The notes: generated by a model from the letters alone, not told the origin. A stretch of DNA of 56,696 bases from an uncultured Duncaniella sp. (GCA_910587515.1 CAJULW010000011.1:1-56696), one strand, 5' to 3'; positions 24,072-33,968 are shown, numbered from the stretch's first letter. Translations and numbers: made by a program.

Positions 24072-26113
24072 GTATGAAGACATTGCTCTCGCGTAAATTA
24101 TCGCTAAGGATATTCCTTTTTATATGCGCGGTGTCATTGACCGTCTATTTCCTCCCTCGCTCAAGTGAAAACCACTATGTTTTCGAAGAAGGCCGACCTT
24201 GGAGCTATGCATTGCTGACAGCCCCGTTCGACATTCCCATACATCTCGACTCCCTCAGCATAGCAGAAGTAAAAGACAGCATCGACTCTAATTTCGAGCC
24301 GGTGTTTAAACGTGACGTCGCGAAGGAAAAGATGATAATATCCGAATATACAACGCGCCTTAACAGCGATGCAGGCCTTGACATCTCACCAGCCCAACGC
24401 AACCTCATCATAAAGGAAATACGCAAAGTATATGAAAACGGCATAGTGGACCGTGACACATACGCCAAAATTGTGGCCGGCAAACTTCCTTCTGTCCGTT
24501 TCATCCATGACAATGTTGCCATGTCAATACCGACAGGGACCTATCTTTCCGCATTCCGCGCATACGAACATCTCGACAGCGTGCTCCGTGATAAAGGTGT
24601 GCATCAGGCTCTTTCCGCGACACATCTCTCTGAAATTCTGCAGCCCAACATACATGTCGACACCATCACAAGCAAACGATTGCTTGACGAAGCCTACCAA
24701 AAGGCCACCGCCCCGATAGGCGTTATACAACAGGGCGAACGTATAATCGACAAGGGGGATATCGTAACCACCCGCCTGTCCACGGTCTTACACACATACG
24801 AAAAAATAGCCGATGAACGAGGGAAAGGAACCATAAGCCAACATTATTATCCACTCGCCGGACAGATATTGTATATGCTGATCCTTTATGGCGCTCTGTA
24901 CGGATATTTATACATATTCCGTAGAGATTATTTCGACGATGACCGTACCGTCTTGTTTATAATGACACTAACGGGGGTATTCACATTATTCGCTTTCGCG
25001 ATGCAGGCCACATTCAGAACCGGACTATACATCACTCCGTTCACTGTGGTTCCAATCCTGACTTTGATATTCCTCGATTCGCGCACGGCATATTTCTGCC
25101 ATATAATACAGGTACTTATTTGCTCGACAGTAGCATCTTTCGCGCTTGAATTCGTCTTCCTGCAATTTATAGCGGGAGTGGTCGCCATCGACTCTCTCAA
25201 AGACCTTTCGCGACGCAGCCAGCTTATACGCACAGCCGCATTTATCTTTTTAGCATACGCCGCCAGCTATTCCGCAATAGAAATAATGCAGTCCGGAACC
25301 TTGACCAAAACAGAGGGCCGGATATTCGGATGCTTTGCGATAAACGCCATCCTCATATCGTTCAGTTATGTCCTTATGTTTTTGGTCGAAAGGGTGTTCG
25401 GTTTTACATCTCGCGTGACCCTCGTAGAATTAAGCGATATCAACAATCCGCTCCTCAGAGAACTATCTGAAGAATGCCCCGGCACTTTCAATCATTCAAT
25501 GGCCGTCAGCAATCTTGCATCAGCGGCCGCAAGCCGTATAGGGGCAAACGTACAGCTTGTACGTACAGGCGCACTTTATCATGACATAGGAAAAATCAAA
25601 AATCCCGCATTCTACACCGAAAACCAACACGGTGTCAACCCGCACGATTCCCTCGATCCGATACAGAGCGCGCGCATAGTAACAGGGCATGTCAACGAGG
25701 GGCTATTACTTGCAGAAAAAGCAAAACTCCCCAAAATGATCCGTAACTTCATTTCCGAACACCATGGAGCTGGCCAAGCCAGATATTTCTTCACCACATA
25801 CCGCAACGCCCATCCTGACGAGGACGTAGATCCGTCCATATTCAGCTATCCCGGACCTAACCCCCAATCAAAAGAAACATCCCTGCTGATGATGGCCGAC
25901 TCTGTGGAGGCCGCCTCGAGGTCCATGACCGACCACACTCCAGAAGCCATATCTGCATTGGTCAACAAGATCATCGACAGCCAGATAGCAGAAGGGCTCC
26001 ACAATGAATCTCCGATATCATTCCGTGATGTCAATGCAATAAAGGAAGTATTCTCACAGCGCCTGCGGACAATGTACCATTCACGAATCTCATATCCCGA
26101 GTTGAAAAAATAA
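24068..26113 (+). CDS. PgpH-like 7TM-HD phosphodiesterase (probable c-di-AMP hydrolase)
   Basis: The 681-residue membrane protein has an N-terminal helix, an extracytoplasmic 7TMR-HDED region (about 35-260), seven membrane helices (about 265-450) and a cytoplasmic HD domain. HD motifs are NHSMAVSNLASAAA, YHDIGKIKNPAFYTENQ, ISEHHGAG and MMADSVEAASRSM. In Firmicutes PgpH with this architecture hydrolyses c-di-AMP to pApA; in Bacteroidota the same role is plausible but inferred. The start overlaps the DUF2752 stop (ATGA), so it belongs to the same transcript. Confidence 0.9.
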   Translation: MSMKTLLSRKLSLRIFLFICAVSLTVYFLPRSSENHYVFEEGRPWSYALLTAPFDIPIHLDSLSIAEVKDSIDSNFEPVFKRDVAKEKMIISEYTTRLNSDAGLDISPAQRNLIIKEIRKVYENGIVDRDTYAKIVAGKLPSVRFIHDNVAMSIPTGTYLSAFRAYEHLDSVLRDKGVHQALSATHLSEILQPNIHVDTITSKRLLDEAYQKATAPIGVIQQGERIIDKGDIVTTRLSTVLHTYEKIADERGKGTISQHYYPLAGQILYMLILYGALYGYLYIFRRDYFDDDRTVLFIMTLTGVFTLFAFAMQATFRTGLYITPFTVVPILTLIFLDSRTAYFCHIIQVLICSTVASFALEFVFLQFIAGVVAIDSLKDLSRRSQLIRTAAFIFLAYAASYSAIEIMQSGTLTKTEGRIFGCFAINAILISFSYVLMFLVERVFGFTSRVTLVELSDINNPLLRELSEECPGTFNHSMAVSNLASAAASRIGANVQLVRTGALYHDIGKIKNPAFYTENQHGVNPHDSLDPIQSARIVTGHVNEGLLLAEKAKLPKMIRNFISEHHGAGQARYFFTTYRNAHPDEDVDPSIFSYPGPNPQSKETSLLMMADSVEAASRSMTDHTPEAISALVNKIIDSQIAEGLHNESPISFRDVNAIKEVFSQRLRTMYHSRISYPELKK

Positions 26114-26129
26114 TCCAATCTTAAAGATA

Positions 26130-28463
26130 ATGACCATGCTACGTAAACTGCTTATTCCGATAATCGCATTTGCGATTCCAGCAATGGCCTACACACCTGT
26201 AAGTTTGCCTGTCATACCACCCGACCCGTCCATCGAGAAAAAAGTGCGGGACAAACTGGCAAAAATGTCCCTTGAGGAAAAAATCGGACAAATGACACAA
26301 CTCCAACTCGATATTCTCGGAGAGACAGGGCCTGACGGTAAATTCCGCCTTGTAAAAGAGAAACTCGACACTATTTTCGGCATATATAAAGTAGGCTCCA
26401 TACTGAACGCCCCTTATTCCTATTGCCTTGACGCCAAAGGCTGGAACGAAATTATACCTCAAATCCAAAAAGTGTCAATGGATGTGATGGGCATACCCTG
26501 TATATATGGTCTCGACCAAAACCACGGAACGACATATACCAACGGTGGCACGCTTTTTCCTCAAAACCTCAACGTAGCAGCCTCATTCGACATAGAACTG
26601 TCAAAACGCGCTGCTGAAATAACCGCATACGAGACTCGTGCGAGCGACTGCCCATGGACATTCTCACCAACACTCGATCTTGCCCGCGACCCCCGGTGGC
26701 CACGATTCTGGGAAAACTACGGTGAAGACCCTTTGGTCAACGCTCTCATGGGAGCCGCAGCCGTACGCGGATTTCAAGGTGATGACCCCAATCATGTAGA
26801 CGGCAACCATATAGCGGTCTCCATCAAACATTATATGGGTTACGGAATGCCTTTTTCCGGCAAAGACCGTACACCGGCTTTTATATCTCCGTCAGATCTG
26901 CGCGAAAAACATTTCGCTCCCTACCTCGAAGCCATCAAAAACGGGGCATTGACACTCATGGTCAATTCTTCATCGATCAACGGGACTCCTGTACACGCAG
27001 ATCCGATCCTCCTTACCAAATGGCTAAAAGAAGATCTTCAATGGGATGGACTGATCGTCACCGACTGGGCCGATATAAACAATCTGTATACTCGTGAAAA
27101 GGTTGCGAAAGACAAAAAAGACGCTATCCGGATAGCTATAAACGCAGGCATCGACATGGCTATGGAACCTTATAAAGTGGACTATTGCAACATGCTTAGA
27201 GAGCTTGTCGAGGAGGGCAGCGTAGCTATAAGCCGTATCGACGATGCCGCAGCACGTGTACTACGCCTGAAATTCCGTCTCGGGCTTTTCGACCACCCCA
27301 ATACAACACTCAAAGATCACCCCGAATTCGCTTCCAAAAAATTTTCGAAAACAGCGCTCAACACTGCGGCCGAGACAATGGTGCTTCTTAAAAACGATGA
27401 CGATATCTTACCGTTGAAACAGGGTGTGAAACTATTGGTAACCGGGCCTACAGCAAATTCAATGCGCTCACTCAACGGTGGTTGGACCTACACATGGCAA
27501 GGGCATCTTACAGATGTATACGCTAAAGATTACAATACCATCACGGAAGCATTACGAGCCAAATTCGGAAGCGACAATGTCACTTTCGTTCCGACAGTGA
27601 CATTCAACGAAACAGGAGCCTATAATGACGAGATAGCCGGAGATATTGAACCTGCGCTACATGCAGCCGCCAAGGCCGATGTGATCATCGCCTGCATAGG
27701 AGAAAACTCATATTGTGAAACTCCCGGCAATCTCACGGACCTATACCTCTCAACTCTTCAACGAGACATGGTTAAACGCCTTGCCTCTACCGGCAAACCG
27801 ATAGTATTGATTCTCAATGAAGGCCGCCCACGCATCATCGCAGACATCGAACCTCTCGCCAAAGCCGTTGTCGATATAATCCTACCAGGCAATTTCGGTG
27901 GTGACGCACTGGCTCTATTGCTTAGCGGTGAGAAAAATTTTTCAGCCAAACTTCCATTCACATATCCGCGCGAAATCAACTCGCTCGTGACATACGATTA
28001 TAAAGTGAGCGAAGAAGTAGGGAAGATGGAAGGGGTATACGATTATGACGCGCGTGTAAACGTTCAGTGGCCTTTCGGCTATGGAAAAAGCTATACGACT
28101 TTCGCTTACTCGAATCTCAGGGTCGATAAAAAAGATTTCTCACCATCCGACATTCTGACTGTCTCCGTAGACATTACAAATACCGGCTCGCGTGACGGAA
28201 AAGAGGCCGCATTGCTATATTCGTCAGATCATGTCGCATCGATCATCCCCGACAACAAACGTCTGCGAGGCTTCTCCAAACTCACTCTAATACCTGGCGA
28301 GACCCAAACCGTCCATTTCTCTTTGCCAGCGTCTGATCTCGCTTTTGTAAATTCGAAAGGACGATGGATAATAGAAGAAGGAGACTTTACGCTGACAGTC
28401 GGCAATCTGTCAACAGTCGTACACTGCACATCCACCCACATTTGGGAAAGGCCGAATATCTGA
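26130..28463 (+). CDS. GH3 family beta-glycosidase
   Basis: The 777-residue exported enzyme has a signal peptide (about 1-20, ending MAYT). The GH3 TIM-barrel domain shows KMSLEEKIGQMTQ, GIPCIYGLDQNHG, FSPTLDLARDPRWPRFWENYGEDP, IKHYMGYG and the nucleophile Asp in DGLIVTDWADI. The second domain carries the VLLKNDDDILPL segment and the C-terminus is a fibronectin-III-like domain (LTVSVDITNTGSRDGKEAALLY). Substrate is probably a beta-glucoside or beta-xyloside; the sequence alone does not decide. It is 16 bp after the PgpH gene, an odd partner, and is followed by a strong terminator. ATG at 26136 is an alternative start. Confidence 0.92.
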   Translation: MTMLRKLLIPIIAFAIPAMAYTPVSLPVIPPDPSIEKKVRDKLAKMSLEEKIGQMTQLQLDILGETGPDGKFRLVKEKLDTIFGIYKVGSILNAPYSYCLDAKGWNEIIPQIQKVSMDVMGIPCIYGLDQNHGTTYTNGGTLFPQNLNVAASFDIELSKRAAEITAYETRASDCPWTFSPTLDLARDPRWPRFWENYGEDPLVNALMGAAAVRGFQGDDPNHVDGNHIAVSIKHYMGYGMPFSGKDRTPAFISPSDLREKHFAPYLEAIKNGALTLMVNSSSINGTPVHADPILLTKWLKEDLQWDGLIVTDWADINNLYTREKVAKDKKDAIRIAINAGIDMAMEPYKVDYCNMLRELVEEGSVAISRIDDAAARVLRLKFRLGLFDHPNTTLKDHPEFASKKFSKTALNTAAETMVLLKNDDDILPLKQGVKLLVTGPTANSMRSLNGGWTYTWQGHLTDVYAKDYNTITEALRAKFGSDNVTFVPTVTFNETGAYNDEIAGDIEPALHAAAKADVIIACIGENSYCETPGNLTDLYLSTLQRDMVKRLASTGKPIVLILNEGRPRIIADIEPLAKAVVDIILPGNFGGDALALLLSGEKNFSAKLPFTYPREINSLVTYDYKVSEEVGKMEGVYDYDARVNVQWPFGYGKSYTTFAYSNLRVDKKDFSPSDILTVSVDITNTGSRDGKEAALLYSSDHVASIIPDNKRLRGFSKLTLIPGETQTVHFSLPASDLAFVNSKGRWIIEEGDFTLTVGNLSTVVHCTSTHIWERPNI

Positions 28464-28489
28464 TTATAATATTTTCAGGCAATAACCAT

Positions 28490-28548
28490 TGATCAGATCA
28501 AAAAGCCGCGGCTGTACATAGTGGAAACGCGACTTTTTGATCTGATCA
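28490..28548. terminator. Bidirectional terminator between GH3 and glycosyltransferase genes
   Basis: Arms 28490-28505 and 28533-28548 form a perfect 16-bp stem that contains A5/T5, with an inner CGCG/CGCG pairing (28507-28510 with 28528-28531). It lies between the convergent stops at 28463 and 28574. Confidence 0.8.
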
Positions 28549-28573
28549 CTTAATTGTCTATCGGGATATTGTC

Positions 28574-29668
28574 TTAAGGACAAAGCTCCCTGTAGAGAGC
28601 TTCGGTCTGTACAGCAATCCTATCCCAATCATACGGACTTAAATCATAGTTTCTTGTATCAGTCTTGACTTCACATTTCTTTTTTAAAGCCTCAGAGAGC
28701 GCATCGACATCTCCTACCGGAAAGAAGTCATTCCTACAAAGCACACCGAGACGATTGGCGGGGATATCACTGACCAAAACATCTATCCCGTAACTCATAG
28801 CCTCAAGCAAAGCGATCGGCAAGCCTTCATGATAAGAAGGCATGACAAAAAGGGACGCATTGGTCATAAGTTGATTCAACTTCTCTCCTTTTATAAAACC
28901 TGTTAGAATGACACCATTCTTTCTCGCAGTCTTTTTCAACTCACTCGAATAACTGTCTTCGTGATCACTGTCTCCAGCGATAACAAGTTTCAGTCTGTCA
29001 CTAAGACCAGACTTTACATATGCTTCGACAAGGTCATGAAACCCTTTCTCCTTCACAAAACGCCCCAAAGCAACTATATATGGAACACCGGATAGCCCAA
29101 TGCTTTCAATATATTCATTTGATTCTGATTTTCTAGGTTTATTGACTCCATTGAAAATCAATCGCGAATCGTCGAATCCATAATTGTCTTTCAGGATGCC
29201 AGCTATGACTTTTGAAATCACTATGACCCGATTGCTGAACATTGTGCCCATGCGCTCGCCACTCTTGATTACAAACCTGGCCAACCATCCCCATTTCTGA
29301 CGATGGTAATCCGGTCCGTGGTTAGTCATCACCACCTTCAAACCAAGCAGACGGGCAACCGGAGTCATAATCGCAGGCCCTACCGCGTGTATGTGGACAA
29401 TATCCGGACTAAGCATACGAGCCTTGAGTATAGCCAAAAAAGTATGAACTATAGCTTCAAAACTTTTTTTACGCGGAGCATAGACATCTATAAGCCTTAC
29501 ACCTTTATAAGTTGATAACTTATTGTCATCAGTCACGTATGGCGATCGCCGTATGACCGTTACGTCATGACCAAGAGCCGCGATGCGCGGATAAAGTTCC
29601 TCACAATGGGTCTCGACACCACCCTGAATGCCGGGAAATCCTCTTGTTCCTATTACGACTATCTTCAT
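28574..29668 (-). CDS. Family 4 glycosyltransferase
   Basis: The 364-residue cytoplasmic GT-B enzyme has the N-terminal KIVVIGTRGFPGIQGGVETH glycine-rich loop typical of rhamnosyl-type GT4 enzymes (DUF1972-like start). It continues with IVHIHAVGPAIMTPVARLLG and VMTNHGPDYHRQKWGW. The C-terminal nucleotide-sugar domain has YIVALGRFVKEKGFHDLVEAY and the E-x7-E motif SYHEGLPIALLEAMSYG. It would transfer a sugar from a nucleotide donor during surface polysaccharide or LPS assembly. It lies 47 bp downstream of a second GT4 gene in the same direction. The pair stands alone, not in a full polysaccharide cluster. Confidence 0.88.
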   Translation of the reverse strand: MKIVVIGTRGFPGIQGGVETHCEELYPRIAALGHDVTVIRRSPYVTDDNKLSTYKGVRLIDVYAPRKKSFEAIVHTFLAILKARMLSPDIVHIHAVGPAIMTPVARLLGLKVVMTNHGPDYHRQKWGWLARFVIKSGERMGTMFSNRVIVISKVIAGILKDNYGFDDSRLIFNGVNKPRKSESNEYIESIGLSGVPYIVALGRFVKEKGFHDLVEAYVKSGLSDRLKLVIAGDSDHEDSYSSELKKTARKNGVILTGFIKGEKLNQLMTNASLFVMPSYHEGLPIALLEAMSYGIDVLVSDIPANRLGVLCRNDFFPVGDVDALSEALKKKCEVKTDTRNYDLSPYDWDRIAVQTEALYRELCP

Positions 29669-29715
29669 TTCAGAGTCATTGACCGATTATACGTTAATAC
29701 AATAATCCACTGGGC

Positions 29716-30909
29716 CTAATATACTTTTTCAAGTAATCCGTAATAATTTTCAGCTGAAAACCTAACTAACGAATCCTCTTGAATTTTTCGATAATCCCAC
29801 TTATTGGAGAAAGCCTCATGAATCGCTTTTTCAAGTGAGCTGCTATTTCCACTTTCAAATATCAAGCCTGTGCCCTCATCTATCAATTCCGGAATACCAC
29901 CGATATTTGCTCCGACAACAGGAGTGCCGGTACAAAAAGACTCTATGGCACTTAACGGATTGTTTTCGTAACAAATCGACGGCACTATTGAAAATCTGGA
30001 TTTTTTCAGCAAGTTCAAGACTCCATCCGCATCAAGCTTACCGAGAAACTCTATTCGGTCTGAAGCATAGATCTCTTTCAACCGATCAAACTCAGGTCCT
30101 GACCCGGCGATTTTTATCTTATAAGGCAATTTCGCCATCACCGAAAGCAGTAAATCAACACCTTTTTCGTGAGAAAGACGACCTACGTAACAGCAATAAT
30201 CATCTCTTGAAACCATAGGATCTGACGATCTTAACAATTCAAATTTGTTGCCCCCTATAAAATTGCAAATTACATGCAATTTACTCTTTTCAAATCCTCC
30301 TTGGATCATTTTTTCTTTCATAAACCGGCTCGGACACACAAAAGCGTCCACATTCTTTTCCAAGACCGGCCTACGCCATCTCAAAGCTTCCAACCAACCC
30401 AGGAAACTTCCTGAAAACGACCCTTTCATACATTTTTTCCTGACAACCGAAAACTTCGATTTTATTATGCAATCATCGCATGGCTTCCCGTTGTAAAGGC
30501 AACTATAAGCAGGACAGACAAGCTTATAGTCATGAAGAGTCCAAACTACTTTCTTGCCTCTTTTATGAGCCATGACGGCCACCTCCGGAGATATGTAGCT
30601 ATGTATGTTGTGAAGATGTACTATATCCGGATTAAAATCATCCATTATTTTCGCAAATGAAGATCTAATGTCGCCAAACCCAAGAACCCTTTTCACAGCT
30701 TTGACCCTATTTTTGTTTGAATTCCAAAAGCATACATTATCAGCGAAATAAGGCGACCATCGGGATTGAAGATTTTCAGGATAATTCATCGCAAAAACAG
30801 CAACGTCGTACCCACGAAGCCTAAGCAAACGCTCCAAATCAATAGCGCATACACATGCGCCCCCACGTGGATAGTAGAATTTTGTTACAATAAGTACTTT
30901 AGGCTTCAT
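29716..30909 (-). CDS. Family 4 glycosyltransferase
   Basis: The 397-residue GT-B enzyme starts with the VTKFYYPRGGACVCAIDLERLL loop, then DIVHLHNIHSYISPEVAVMA and KVVWTLHDYKLVCPAYSCLYNGKPCDDC. The Cys-rich stretch near residue 130-150 is typical of a GT4 subgroup in capsule and exopolysaccharide loci. The C-terminal domain contains YCCYVGRLSHEKGVDLLL and the ENNPLSAIESFCTGTPVVG E-x7-E region. Base composition is lower in GC than neighbouring housekeeping genes: the 60-base lines at 30241 and 30301 count 32% and 40% GC, against about 52% at 33301. Horizontal origin is possible. Substrate unknown. Confidence 0.86.
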   Translation of the reverse strand: MKPKVLIVTKFYYPRGGACVCAIDLERLLRLRGYDVAVFAMNYPENLQSRWSPYFADNVCFWNSNKNRVKAVKRVLGFGDIRSSFAKIMDDFNPDIVHLHNIHSYISPEVAVMAHKRGKKVVWTLHDYKLVCPAYSCLYNGKPCDDCIIKSKFSVVRKKCMKGSFSGSFLGWLEALRWRRPVLEKNVDAFVCPSRFMKEKMIQGGFEKSKLHVICNFIGGNKFELLRSSDPMVSRDDYCCYVGRLSHEKGVDLLLSVMAKLPYKIKIAGSGPEFDRLKEIYASDRIEFLGKLDADGVLNLLKKSRFSIVPSICYENNPLSAIESFCTGTPVVGANIGGIPELIDEGTGLIFESGNSSSLEKAIHEAFSNKWDYRKIQEDSLVRFSAENYYGLLEKVY

Positions 30910-31168
30910 TTTTCAATTTTATTTATATCCCCCAATTTAATCGGGAAATCATTACAACACTCTGATTGTTGCATTAAAACAAAATAGGTTAACTAATCGT
31001 AAAACGGGCTATCGTATCTGTATATTGCACCGCAACGATGCCAAAAAATCATGGATCCTGACAGGAACGAACACATCACGAATATTATCCTGATATTCAA
31101 TTTATGAGTGAATTTATGATTAAAATCATAACTGACGAACGCCACTATAATATCCCGATTTTGCCCGA

Positions 31169-31198
31169 CAAAGATAGGAAATATTTTTAAGTACAAAA
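31169..31198 (-). promoter_or_regulatory. Promoter of the glycosyltransferase pair
   Basis: On the minus strand TATCTTTG (31176-31169) is a full -7 match, with TTTTG (31198-31194) 17 bases upstream. The leader to the start at 30909 would be about 255 nt. It is AT-rich and includes a short perfect hairpin (TTATGAT/ATCATAA, 31114-31131). No other gene is supported in 30910-31222. Confidence 0.5.
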
Positions 31199-31222
31199 TT
31201 TTCGAACCATATAGCACGATAC

Positions 31223-31254
31223 TTTGCTCATGTTGGGGAAAATCGCTAACTTTG
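31223..31254 (+). promoter_or_regulatory. Promoter of the rseC-rnfBC unit
   Basis: TTTG (31223-31226) and TAACTTTG (31247-31254) are 20 bases apart, an ideal -33/-7 pair. The start point is near 31259, giving a leader of about 32 nt before the ATG at 31291. Confidence 0.65.
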
Positions 31255-31290
31255 CCTCCGCATATAAAGTGTTTTAACCATATTCAATCC

Positions 31291-31716
31291 ATGAGCAAAG
31301 AAGATGTCACCCACAGAGGTGTGATCGAAAGAGTGGAACGCCACAAACTGGTCGTGCGGACGGAGGAGCCGTGCAAGTGCGACGGGTGTGCCATCACCGC
31401 CCTATGCAGCGGGAAAGAGGGAAACGGCAAAGAACTCTTGACAATCGACACCCAGCAAGCGGAAAACTTCTCGGCCGGTGACAAAATAGAAATCACTGCC
31501 ACCTCGGGTTCGACACTACGTGCGACATGGTGGGCCTTGGCTCTTCCTACAATAATATTCGGAGGCACTATCCTCGGATGCCGTTTCGGTTTCCCGGATA
31601 TCGGTGGATGGTCAATCGCCATCGGGTTCGGAGCTCTCGCAGTCTACGATTTGTTCCTTTACTCATACCGAAAGAGACTCGCTCAAAAAATAAGCTGGAA
31701 AGTGGTTAAAATTTAA
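31291..31716 (+). CDS. RseC/MucC-like protein (SoxR-reducing system family)
   Basis: The 141-residue membrane protein has an N-terminal Cys cluster (Cys28, Cys30, Cys33, Cys39 in the PCKCDGCAITALCSG segment) in a small beta domain. Two membrane helices follow (about 75-97 and 102-122). This is the layout of RseC, which in proteobacteria is associated with Rnf/Rsx and SoxR reduction. The ATG at 31291 is preferred over one 39 bases upstream because the latter would lie at the promoter. Position 40 bp before rnfB, the usual place in Bacteroidota, supports a role tied to the Rnf complex. Confidence 0.85.
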   Translation: MSKEDVTHRGVIERVERHKLVVRTEEPCKCDGCAITALCSGKEGNGKELLTIDTQQAENFSAGDKIEITATSGSTLRATWWALALPTIIFGGTILGCRFGFPDIGGWSIAIGFGALAVYDLFLYSYRKRLAQKISWKVVKI

Positions 31717-31756
31717 AATATAAATATCTGAATAATCTGACGTCATAATTATTACC

Positions 31757-32623
31757 ATGAGCATTATAGTCACATCAATTATTGTCCTTGGAGTTATCGG
31801 AATCGTCGGAGCGGCTGTATTGTATATCGTCGCCAAACGTTTCCATGTCCATGAAGACCCTCGAATCGATCAAGTCGAAGCACTCCTCCCCGGAGCAAAC
31901 TGCGGAGGATGCGGCCGTAGCGGCTGTCGCGACTTTGCGGCTGCCTGCGTCAACGCAGATACCCTGGACGGGCTGTCATGCCCAGCCTCAGGCAGCGCTG
32001 TCATGAAACAGATAGGAGAGATCGTCGGTCTCGCCGCCGCTGAATCCAAGCCCAAAATAGCAGTAATAAAATGTAACGGCACTTGCGACCTACGTCCTCA
32101 AGTGGCCCGTTTCGAAGGCGCGCCATCATGTGCCGTACTCGCATCGTTGGGCACCGGCCAGACCACCTGCCCCAATGGCTGTCTCGGATGTGGTGACTGC
32201 GTGACAGCATGTCCCTACGACGCTATACATATCAATTCGCAGACCGGTCTCCCGGAAGTAAACGAAGACAAGTGCGTAGGTTGTGGCGCATGCGCCAAAT
32301 CTTGCCCACGCGCAATAATCGAACTCCGCTTCAAAGGGCCTCGCGGGATGAGAGTCTATGTAGCCTGCTCAAACAAGGAAAAAGGCGCATTGGCGATGAA
32401 AGAATGCAAAGTAGCATGTATAGGCTGCTCAAAATGCGTAAAAGAATGTACGCACGAAGCCATATCCATCGCCAACAATCTTTCTTACATTGACTATGAG
32501 AAATGTAAACTTTGCCGCAAATGCGTCGACGTTTGTCCGACTCACGCCATCCATGCCGTAAATTTTCCAGTAAAGAAAACCGTCGAGGCGGTAAAACCAA
32601 AACTCGAAGAACAACCAGCCTGA
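31757..32623 (+). CDS. rnfB: Rnf complex subunit RnfB
   Basis: RnfB is the ferredoxin-like electron-entry subunit of the ion-translocating ferredoxin:NAD oxidoreductase. The 288-residue protein starts with a membrane anchor (about 4-27), then the Fe-S domain GANCGGCGRSGCRDFAAACV. The four-Cys cluster motifs of successive ferredoxin modules follow: CLGCGDCVTACPYDAI, CVGCGACAKSCPRAI, CIGCSKCVKECTHEAI and CKLCRKCVDVCPTHAI. Four repeat modules in the C-terminal part is normal for the longer clostridial/Bacteroidota type. It is followed by rnfC after 10 bp. Confidence 0.95.
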   Translation: MSIIVTSIIVLGVIGIVGAAVLYIVAKRFHVHEDPRIDQVEALLPGANCGGCGRSGCRDFAAACVNADTLDGLSCPASGSAVMKQIGEIVGLAAAESKPKIAVIKCNGTCDLRPQVARFEGAPSCAVLASLGTGQTTCPNGCLGCGDCVTACPYDAIHINSQTGLPEVNEDKCVGCGACAKSCPRAIIELRFKGPRGMRVYVACSNKEKGALAMKECKVACIGCSKCVKECTHEAISIANNLSYIDYEKCKLCRKCVDVCPTHAIHAVNFPVKKTVEAVKPKLEEQPA

Positions 32624-32633
32624 ATAATCGATC

Positions 32634-33968
32634 ATGAAACTCCATACATTTAAAATCGGCGGTGTTCATCCCGCAGAAAACAAAATCGCAGCAGGAAAGC
32701 CAATCGAAAACCTCCCTCTTCCGGCAGAAGTAGTGCTTCCTGTATCACAACATATAGGCGCACCGGCCAAACCGATAGTAAAAAAAGGCGATAAGGTTCG
32801 TCGCGGTGATTGCGTTGCCGAAGCCGGAGGATTCGTCTCAGCGCCAATACATACGCCCATTTCCGGTACAGTCATGAAGATAGACACATGCCGTACTCCG
32901 CAAGGCATGCCTGTCGAAGCAATATATATAAAGAGTGACGATGAAGACCGCGAGGCAGATGCAAAAACAATGGCCCAGCGCGGAACTGTGGTGCGAGACG
33001 ACAACGAGCTTGCCACTCTTGACAGCAAAGCACTAATCGATATAATCAAAAACGCTGGTATCGTAGGTCTCGGAGGAGCGACATTTCCCACACACGTCAA
33101 ACTGTCGCCACCTCCAGGTTCAAAAGCTGAAATCGTCATCATCAACGCAGTAGAATGCGAACCCTGCCTGTCGTGCGATGACATGCTCATGCGTGAAAAC
33201 CCTCGTGAGATCGTCAAAGGAGTGCAACTCCTCATGCGCGCGGCCGGAGTCAATCGCGGTGTGATAGCTATCGAAAACAACAAACCTGAAGCTATAGCGG
33301 CAATACAAGAGGCAGCGGCTTCGGTCGCGGGTCTGGAAGTAATGCCACTGAAAGTCAAATATCCCCAAGGAGGCGAGAAGCAGCTTATCGAAGCCGTGAC
33401 CGGCAAAGAAGTTCCATCCGGTGCGCTCCCCATAGCAACCGGTGCGATCGTGCAGAATGTGGCAACGGCATACGCCATCTACCGTGCCGTAATATTAGGA
33501 GAACCTCTGATGGAAAGAGTGCTAACACTTCATGACGGAATCAACGGCCGCAATCTGCGGGTTCCGCTCGGAACAATGCTTGCAACCCTTACCGACGGCA
33601 TGGAGCCTGAAAAAATAATCCTCGGAGGCCCCATGATGGGACGCACCGCGTCAACACTTCAGACTCCCATGATCAAGGGAACGTCTGGCATACTGCTCGA
33701 CAAACGTTATGCCCACCGCCGTCCGGCAGAAAACTGCATCCGCTGCGGCAAATGCGCGGAAGCCTGCCCGATGGGGCTTGAACCATATCTTCTCGCAACC
33801 CTTTCGAGACTCAAGGAATGGGACGACGCAGAGGCTGAAAAGATAGCCAACTGCATCGAATGCGGTTCATGCAGCTATGCCTGCCCGGCTTCACGGCCCG
33901 TGGTTGACTATGTTCGCCTTGGCAAACAGACGGTCATGGGTATCATGCGCGCCCGTGCGACAAAATAA
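32634..33968 (+). CDS. rnfC: Rnf complex subunit RnfC
   Basis: RnfC carries the NADH/FMN site and two 4Fe-4S clusters. In the 444-residue product, the N-terminal HTFKIGGVHPAENK is typical. The Complex I 51-kDa-like core has GIVGLGGATFPTHVKLSPP and VIINAVECEPCLSCDD, and the SLBB-type region is around 250-350. The two cluster motifs are CIRCGKCAEACPMGL and CIECGSCSYACPASRPVVDY. The gene is complete, but the expected rnfD, rnfG, rnfE and rnfA do not follow; an aminotransferase gene starts 49 bp later. Confidence 0.95.
   Translation: MKLHTFKIGGVHPAENKIAAGKPIENLPLPAEVVLPVSQHIGAPAKPIVKKGDKVRRGDCVAEAGGFVSAPIHTPISGTVMKIDTCRTPQGMPVEAIYIKSDDEDREADAKTMAQRGTVVRDDNELATLDSKALIDIIKNAGIVGLGGATFPTHVKLSPPPGSKAEIVIINAVECEPCLSCDDMLMRENPREIVKGVQLLMRAAGVNRGVIAIENNKPEAIAAIQEAAASVAGLEVMPLKVKYPQGGEKQLIEAVTGKEVPSGALPIATGAIVQNVATAYAIYRAVILGEPLMERVLTLHDGINGRNLRVPLGTMLATLTDGMEPEKIILGGPMMGRTASTLQTPMIKGTSGILLDKRYAHRRPAENCIRCGKCAEACPMGLEPYLLATLSRLKEWDDAEAEKIANCIECGSCSYACPASRPVVDYVRLGKQTVMGIMRARATK

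Noticed and set aside
30993..31217. 74-codon minus-strand frame upstream of the glycosyltransferases
   Set aside because: It would start upstream of the predicted minus-strand start point, in very AT-rich sequence, with no recognisable domain.
32666..33478. 270-codon minus-strand frame across rnfC
   Set aside because: Long only because the rnfC codons leave the antisense frame open; the protein is Ser/Pro-rich and unlike any family, while rnfC is certain.
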